NCBI GenBank assembly: GCA_903854725.1
Contig: CAINWZ010000010.1
Coordinates: 1-55,126, forward strand
Reading direction: 5' to 3'
Length of the DNA stretch: 55,126 bases
Source: an uncultured Bacteroidota bacterium
GTDB taxonomy: Bacteria > Bacteroidota > Bacteroidia > Chitinophagales > Chitinophagaceae
Under the pieces are notes generated by a model. That model made no database searches and was not told the DNA's origin. It worked only from the letters and a program-made list of their open reading frames with translations. Positions 50,953 through 55,126 of this stretch are shown piece after piece. Positions within the stretch are counted from its first letter, which is position 1. Each line of letters begins with the position of its first letter. A program made the position numbers and the translations under genes.

Positions 50953-52074
50953 TTATTTTGTAATGGCTTTAAGCGTATGCTTAATTTTATTGGCTTTATG
51001 CGTAAGATCCTGATAGTCTTTGCTAATAATAGTTACATGACCCATTTTGCGACCAGGCTTGGTTTGTTTCTTGCCATAAATATGTACAAATACATTGTCC
51101 ATTTTTAATACCTCTGTTAATCCTTCATAATATACTTCTCCTGAGCATCCTTCACTGCCAATAATATTTACAATAGCAGAAGGTAAGATAGCATCGGGGT
51201 TGCCTAAAGGGTAATCCAATAAAATTCTTAACAACATATCATATTGGCTACTATAATTTGCTTCAATAGTATGGTGCCCGCTATTATGTACTCTTGGAGC
51301 AGTTTCGTTTACCCAAACATCTCCAGTAGTATCTATAAATAATTCAATAGCAAATAGCCCAGGGCTTCGCAAGCCTTGTACTACTTTTCTAGCAATAGCT
51401 TGGGCTTTCCATAAAACTTTTTCTTCCAATTTCGCAGGACTTAATTGGTAGTCAAGTAAATTATAAATCGGATCAAAAATCATTTCAGCAGGAGGGTAAA
51501 TAATTGTTTCACCCTTGGCGTTCATTCCTACAATGAGTGCAATTTCGGTTGCAATTTTTATTTTTTGTTCTAAAACGGATGGGACATTAAATCCTAATTC
51601 AATATCTTTTTCCGTATTTAATATTTGTACGCCTTTACCATCGTAACCACCTTCGGCCATTTTATGAACAGCAGGGAACAATGATAGGTGGCTTAATAAA
51701 TCTGATTGATGTTGAGTGATTACAAAAGAGGAACTAGGAATTTCATTGTCTTTATAAAACTGCTTTTGTAAAATTTTATTTTTGATAGTACGAATGGCGC
51801 TTGGTGTTGGATACACTTTTACGCCCTCACTTTCTAATTTTTCTAGCGCATCTACATTTACCGCTTCAATTTCAATGGTAATAGCGTCTAGTCCTTTTCC
51901 AAAATTATAAACAGCGTCAAAATCTTGAATATTGCCTAAAGTAAAATGGTGGCATAAATGGGCGGCAGGACATTGTGCATCATTTTCTAGCACATAAGTA
52001 GTTGCATCATAGTTTGCTGCAGCTTGCAGTAGCATGCGTCCTAATTGACCACCTCCTAAAATGCCTAATTTCAT
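50953..52074 (-). CDS. purK: N5-carboxyaminoimidazole ribonucleotide synthase
   Basis: ATP-grasp enzyme of purine synthesis that makes N5-CAIR from AIR, bicarbonate and ATP. N-terminal LGILGGGQLGRMLLQAAANYD (residues about 2-22); the ATP-grasp loop HKMAEGGYDGKGVQIL (about 137-152); VLEQKIKIATEIALIVGMNAKGE; and the metal-binding FAIELFIDTTGDVWVNETAPRVHNSGHHTIEA (about 242-273). 373 residues is normal. The partner mutase purE, often next to purK, is not in the window. A TATCTTTG element on the - strand (52096-52089) may belong to its promoter. Confidence 0.94.
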   Translation of the reverse strand: MKLGILGGGQLGRMLLQAAANYDATTYVLENDAQCPAAHLCHHFTLGNIQDFDAVYNFGKGLDAITIEIEAVNVDALEKLESEGVKVYPTPSAIRTIKNKILQKQFYKDNEIPSSSFVITQHQSDLLSHLSLFPAVHKMAEGGYDGKGVQILNTEKDIELGFNVPSVLEQKIKIATEIALIVGMNAKGETIIYPPAEMIFDPIYNLLDYQLSPAKLEEKVLWKAQAIARKVVQGLRSPGLFAIELFIDTTGDVWVNETAPRVHNSGHHTIEANYSSQYDMLLRILLDYPLGNPDAILPSAIVNIIGSEGCSGEVYYEGLTEVLKMDNVFVHIYGKKQTKPGRKMGHVTIISKDYQDLTHKANKIKHTLKAITK

Positions 52075-52088
52075 TTAATTATTTTTGA

Positions 52089-52096
52089 CAAAGATA
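52089..52096 (-). promoter_or_regulatory. Promoter -7 element before purK
   Basis: On the - strand a perfect TATCTTTG 15 bases before the purK ATG (52074). No TTG at the normal -33 distance and no purine riboswitch seen. Confidence 0.42.
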
Positions 52097-52118
52097 AGGT
52101 TCTTAGACAAGTTTTCAT

Positions 52119-52149
52119 TTTGCATAGCGCCTAAAAGAAGGTAAATTTG
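52119..52149 (+). promoter_or_regulatory. Consensus Bacteroidota promoter before the ABC ATPase gene
   Basis: TTTG (52119-52122), exactly 19 bases, TAAATTTG (52142-52149): the full published consensus for the primary sigma factor of this phylum. The ATG follows at 52171. Confidence 0.72.
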
Positions 52150-52170
52150 TGAACCTTAAACAAAGGAATT

Positions 52171-52935
52171 ATGTCAATATTGCCCATCATAACGGTGAAA
52201 GACCTCGAAAAGTCCTATGGAGATTTTAAAGCAGTAAAGGGAATTAGTTTCGAAGTAATGGAAGGGGAAATTTTTGGATTACTAGGGCCAAATGGTGCAG
52301 GGAAATCTACCACCCTTGAAATTATTGAAACCTTAAGAGAAAAAACAAGTGGAACGGTTATGGTGAATGGATTTGACTTAGATAAGTCGCCAGAGTCCAT
52401 TAAAAAAATGATAGGCGTGCAATTACAAACTGCAGGCTTTTATCCCAATTTAAACTTAACAGAGCTAATTCATTTATTTGTAGGCTTATATCAAAACGAG
52501 ATGGATGCTACGGCTCTTTTACAAAAAGTGAATTTAGTAGATAAGGCAAAATCGAAATTTAAAGAATTAAGTGGTGGACAAAAGCAACGCTTTTCTATTG
52601 CTACTACTTTAATTAACAAGCCTAAAATTATTTTCTTAGATGAGCCTACTACTGGTTTGGATCCACAAGCAAGAAGAAATTTATGGGATTTAATTAAAGA
52701 AATAAGAGCGAATGGCACTACAGTTATTATTACAACCCACTATATGGATGAAGCAGAGGTTTTATGTGATAGAGTGGCCATCATTGATAGTGGTAAAATT
52801 ATTGCCATCAATACCCCCAATCATTTGATAGATGAATTAGTGGAAACAGGGTTTGAAAAAGTGAAAGAGGTTAAAAAAGCTAATTTAGAAGACGTCTTTA
52901 TTCATTTAACAGGTAAGGCACTAAGAGAAGAGTAA
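52171..52935 (+). CDS. ABC transporter ATP-binding protein, no permease nearby
   Basis: ATPase subunit of an ABC exporter-type system. Walker A GPNGAGKST (39-47), signature LSGGQ (133-137) with KQRFS, Walker B IIFLDEP (153-159), D-loop TGLDPQ and the switch His190 in ITTHYMDEAE. The YMDEAE ending and GLDPQARRNLWDLIKE are typical of ABC-2 (NatA/DrrA-like) export systems for drugs, polysaccharides or ions. The usual ABC-2 permease gene is not downstream; the next gene is a DinB-fold protein. 254 residues, soluble. Confidence 0.9.
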   Translation: MSILPIITVKDLEKSYGDFKAVKGISFEVMEGEIFGLLGPNGAGKSTTLEIIETLREKTSGTVMVNGFDLDKSPESIKKMIGVQLQTAGFYPNLNLTELIHLFVGLYQNEMDATALLQKVNLVDKAKSKFKELSGGQKQRFSIATTLINKPKIIFLDEPTTGLDPQARRNLWDLIKEIRANGTTVIITTHYMDEAEVLCDRVAIIDSGKIIAINTPNHLIDELVETGFEKVKEVKKANLEDVFIHLTGKALREE

Positions 52936-53027
52936 TAAAATATGCATAAGGACAACATAAAAATGTCTTTGACAAAAGTAGAAGTTGAAAATATATTTAT
53001 AAATTACAAATAATAAAAAATAACAAA

Positions 53028-53552
53028 ATGGAAGATGTACGTTATCCTATTGGCAAAGTGGAATATTTGCCCTTTACAGAAGCCAATAAAAAATTATGGA
53101 TTAATGAAATTAAAATAGCGCCCGCTAATTTAGAGCTTGCTGTTCAACATTTAGATAAAGCACAATTAGAAACACCTTATAGAGAAGAGGGTTGGACTAT
53201 ACAGCAAGTCATGCACCATATGGCCGATAGTCATATGAATGCATTTATTCGTTTTAAAATGGCTTTAACAGAAGAAGTGCCGGCTATAAAAGCTTACGAT
53301 GAAAAAGCATTCGCCAATACAGCAGATTCTTTACTTACACCCATTAATTATTCAACTACTATTTTGCATGCTCTACATGCTCGTTGGGTAATGTTATTGG
53401 AGTCAATGACAGATGAGCAATTTCAAAGAAAATTATTTCATCCGGTTCGCAATGCAGAGGTTTCTTTGTGGGAAATGCTTGCTATTTATTCTTGGCATGG
53501 TAAACATCATTTAGGGCATATTACTAATTTATGCAAGCAAAAAGGTTGGTAG
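53028..53552 (+). CDS. YfiT/DinB-fold putative metal-dependent hydrolase or thiol transferase
   Basis: A 174-residue four-helix-bundle protein of the DinB superfamily, YfiT branch. The start YPIGKVEYLPFTEANKKLWI matches YfiT-type proteins. Expected metal ligands are in VMHHMADSH (H63-H69, probably H64) and SWHGKHHLGHI (H160 and H164). In Bacillus the related proteins transfer bacillithiol or hydrolyse small substrates. Bacillithiol has also been reported from Bacteroidota, so a bacillithiol-S-transferase role is possible but unproven. It starts 92 bases after the ABC ATPase. Confidence 0.8.
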   Translation: MEDVRYPIGKVEYLPFTEANKKLWINEIKIAPANLELAVQHLDKAQLETPYREEGWTIQQVMHHMADSHMNAFIRFKMALTEEVPAIKAYDEKAFANTADSLLTPINYSTTILHALHARWVMLLESMTDEQFQRKLFHPVRNAEVSLWEMLAIYSWHGKHHLGHITNLCKQKGW

Positions 53553-53626
53553 TGCGTTACTAAGTAATGTTGGATAAGTAATGTTGAAGTTGTACTACTA
53601 TTATTATATTAGTACAGTTATTGACC

Positions 53627-54958
53627 TTAGTTTTTAAACAAACTTCTGTCTACTTCAGCTACTAAATATACACTTCCAATGACCAGAATTAAATCATTCT
53701 TTGCTGATGCATCGCAGGCAGCTTGAATGGCTTGGTTTACATCTGCATATATTTCACCTTTTAATCCTAGTGCATTTCCTTTTTCTGCAAGTGTAGTAGC
53801 AGAAAGTGCTCTTGGCAAATGGGACTGCGTATAATAGTAAATTGCTTTTTTAGGTAGTAAGACCAGCACTGCATCTACATCTTTATCTTTAACCATTCCT
53901 GTTACAATATGCAATTGATTATATTTGGTAGTAGCAATTTGATCTAATAATGCCTTTATGCCATGTTCATTATGCGCAACATCCAAAACGATACGGGGAG
54001 CAGTTTGAATACATTCCCAACGCCCCATGAAACCAGTAGAAGCTTTAATGGATAAGAGGGCTTCTTGAATGTTCTTATCAGTAAGCTTCCAACCCATATT
54101 AGCCAATAGTTGTGCCGCTACTAAAACTCCTTTTAAATTTTTTGCTTGATATTTACCAGGCAGGTCGCAAGTAATACTAAAGTTGGGATTGAATAAAGGG
54201 GCATTGACTAAGTGAACCAATGGTTGATTAAATGCAAAGCTTGCCGTATCCCAATTATTGTCGAATGCAGTTAGCGTGATAAAATCTTCGCTAAAATAGA
54301 TGGGTGCATTTTCCAAAGCCGATTTGTTTAAAAATACCTGTTTGGTAGCAGGTATGCTTTCACTTATAACAATGGGGGTATCTTTTTTAATTATGCCCGC
54401 TTTTTCTGTTGCAATTTCTTCCAGGGTGTTTCCTAGTAAGGCCATATGATCCCAACCAATATTGGTAATTATACTTAAGATAGGATGTATAACATTGGTA
54501 CTATCTAATCTTCCGCCTAATCCTGTTTCAATAATGGCAATATCGCAATTTTCAGAAGCAAAATAATCAAAGGCCATTCCCACCGTAATTTCAAAAAAAG
54601 AGGGTTCAATTTTTTCAATGAGGGGTTTCACTTTATCGGTGAAGGAAGTAACGAAATCTTTAGTGCACATTTCGCCATTTATTTTTATGCGCTCTCTAAA
54701 ATCATATAAATGTGGGGAAGTATATAATCCAGTTTTATAGCCAGCTTTTTGAAAGATAGCTGCAAGCATATGACTAGTAGAACCTTTTCCATTGGTGCCA
54801 GCAACATGAATCGTTTTTATTTTTTTTTCAGGGTTGCCTAAAAATTCGCAAATTAATTGCGTATTGTGTAAATCATTTTTAATGGCAGCTGCTCCAATGC
54901 GACTAAACATGGGAAGACGACTATATAAATAGTCAATAGTATTTTGATAAGCATTCAA
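53627..54958 (-). CDS. folC: Bifunctional folylpolyglutamate synthase / dihydrofolate synthase
   Basis: Adds glutamate to dihydropteroate and to tetrahydrofolates. Mur-ligase family: P-loop GTNGKGSTSHML (residues about 53-64), the omega-loop TSPHLYDFRERIKING (about 79-94), the EITVGMAFDYF and IIETGLGGRLDSTNV blocks (about 122-155), and GNTLEEIATEKAGIIK; C-terminal domain with LDVAHNEHGIKALL (about 323-336). 443 residues, normal. It begins 14 bases after the end of an unknown gene on the same strand, so the two may be co-transcribed. Confidence 0.94.
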   Translation of the reverse strand: MNAYQNTIDYLYSRLPMFSRIGAAAIKNDLHNTQLICEFLGNPEKKIKTIHVAGTNGKGSTSHMLAAIFQKAGYKTGLYTSPHLYDFRERIKINGEMCTKDFVTSFTDKVKPLIEKIEPSFFEITVGMAFDYFASENCDIAIIETGLGGRLDSTNVIHPILSIITNIGWDHMALLGNTLEEIATEKAGIIKKDTPIVISESIPATKQVFLNKSALENAPIYFSEDFITLTAFDNNWDTASFAFNQPLVHLVNAPLFNPNFSITCDLPGKYQAKNLKGVLVAAQLLANMGWKLTDKNIQEALLSIKASTGFMGRWECIQTAPRIVLDVAHNEHGIKALLDQIATTKYNQLHIVTGMVKDKDVDAVLVLLPKKAIYYYTQSHLPRALSATTLAEKGNALGLKGEIYADVNQAIQAACDASAKNDLILVIGSVYLVAEVDRSLFKN

Positions 54959-54972
54959 AGCAGTGGAATTAA

Positions 54973-55126
54973 TTATTGATTTTCGAACTTAAACTTTACG
55001 GTAACATTTGAAACATGATCTGCGCTATTGAAACTAATCTTAGTTAAGTATTCTACAATGGCTCTTTTGTACTTACTATCATTTGAGCTTGATCCTTTTA
55101 CAATTTGAACAAAGCGACCTACACCA
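54973..55126 (-). CDS. C-terminus of an unrecognised protein, cut by the window edge
   Basis: The last 50 residues of a gene entering from the right on the - strand, ending with TAA at 54973. It reads GVGRFVQIVKGSSSNDSKYK, then RAIVEYLTKISFNSADHVSN and VTVKFKFENQ, with alternating strand and helix. A TonB-like or other periplasmic strand-swapping C-terminus is conceivable from the final VTVKFKFE strand, but the piece is too short to assign. It lies 14 bases upstream of folC. Confidence 0.6.
   Translation of the reverse strand, partial: GVGRFVQIVKGSSSNDSKYKRAIVEYLTKISFNSADHVSNVTVKFKFENQ

Noticed and set aside
1-55126. CRISPR arrays, insertion sequences, prophage genes, tRNA or rRNA genes
   Set aside because: No regularly spaced direct repeats, transposase, integrase or phage structural motifs, and no T-arm/acceptor pattern other than that of tmRNA were seen by eye.

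Overview
The window looks like a stretch of core chromosome from a member of the phylum Bacteroidota, most likely family Chitinophagaceae (inferred from overall gene content; no 16S rRNA is present). Signs for this are the AT-rich base composition, the near absence of Shine-Dalgarno sequences, several promoters of the Bacteroidota type (TTG or TTTG, about 19-20 bases, then TAnnTTTG), a PafA-type phosphatase, LptE/SecG and FtsK/LolA gene pairs, DUF1080 proteins, a sphingolipid/sulfonolipid-type oxoamine synthase and DUF3078. I saw no insertion sequence, prophage, CRISPR array, rRNA or tRNA gene; the only RNA gene is the 3' end of tmRNA at the left edge.

Layout. 1-170: tmRNA 3' end and a shared terminator. 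194-6933: single genes, namely a secreted Xaa-Pro aminopeptidase, a secreted DUF1080 protein, a CoA-transferase, a nitroreductase, a serine hydrolase, a 50-residue membrane protein and a lipoprotein. 7004-18543: a mostly + strand housekeeping run of pyrF, glutaryl-CoA dehydrogenase, aroK, DUF423, ftsK, lolA-like, rpsO, pnp, prmA, plsY and a YdeI-like protein. 18635-24317: dnaG with a STAS-like gene on the - strand, clpC on the + strand, ubiX on the - strand.

24460-34012: a ten-kilobase + strand cluster encoding the complete route from glucuronate to pyruvate plus glyceraldehyde-3-phosphate: glucuronate isomerase, SDR-type fructuronate reductase, mannonate dehydratase, KDG kinase, KDPG aldolase and a hexuronate-type MFS transporter. 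It continues into a secreted tandem DUF1080 protein and a Tat-exported Gfo/Idh oxidoreductase. This arrangement suggests that glycosides are first oxidised and cleaved outside the cytoplasm and that the freed hexuronate is then imported and degraded. It is the most interesting system in the window.

34009-43373: a short glucan-phosphorylase-like protein that lacks the PLP lysine, a lipoprotein, an Nramp transporter fused to a UspA domain, NADP isocitrate dehydrogenase, pafA phosphatase with a Cys/His-rich secreted mini-protein directly behind it, and an oxoamine synthase for sphingolipid or sulfonolipid base formation. 43376-49788: - strand envelope genes, including mltG-yihY and a compact operon miaB - sigma-54 activator - lptE - hypothetical - secG with a clear promoter at one end and a clear terminator at the other. 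49951-55126: DUF3078 protein, purK, an orphan ABC ATPase, a DinB/YfiT protein, folC, and the end of an unrecognised gene.

All functional calls rest on reading motifs by eye; no database search was run.
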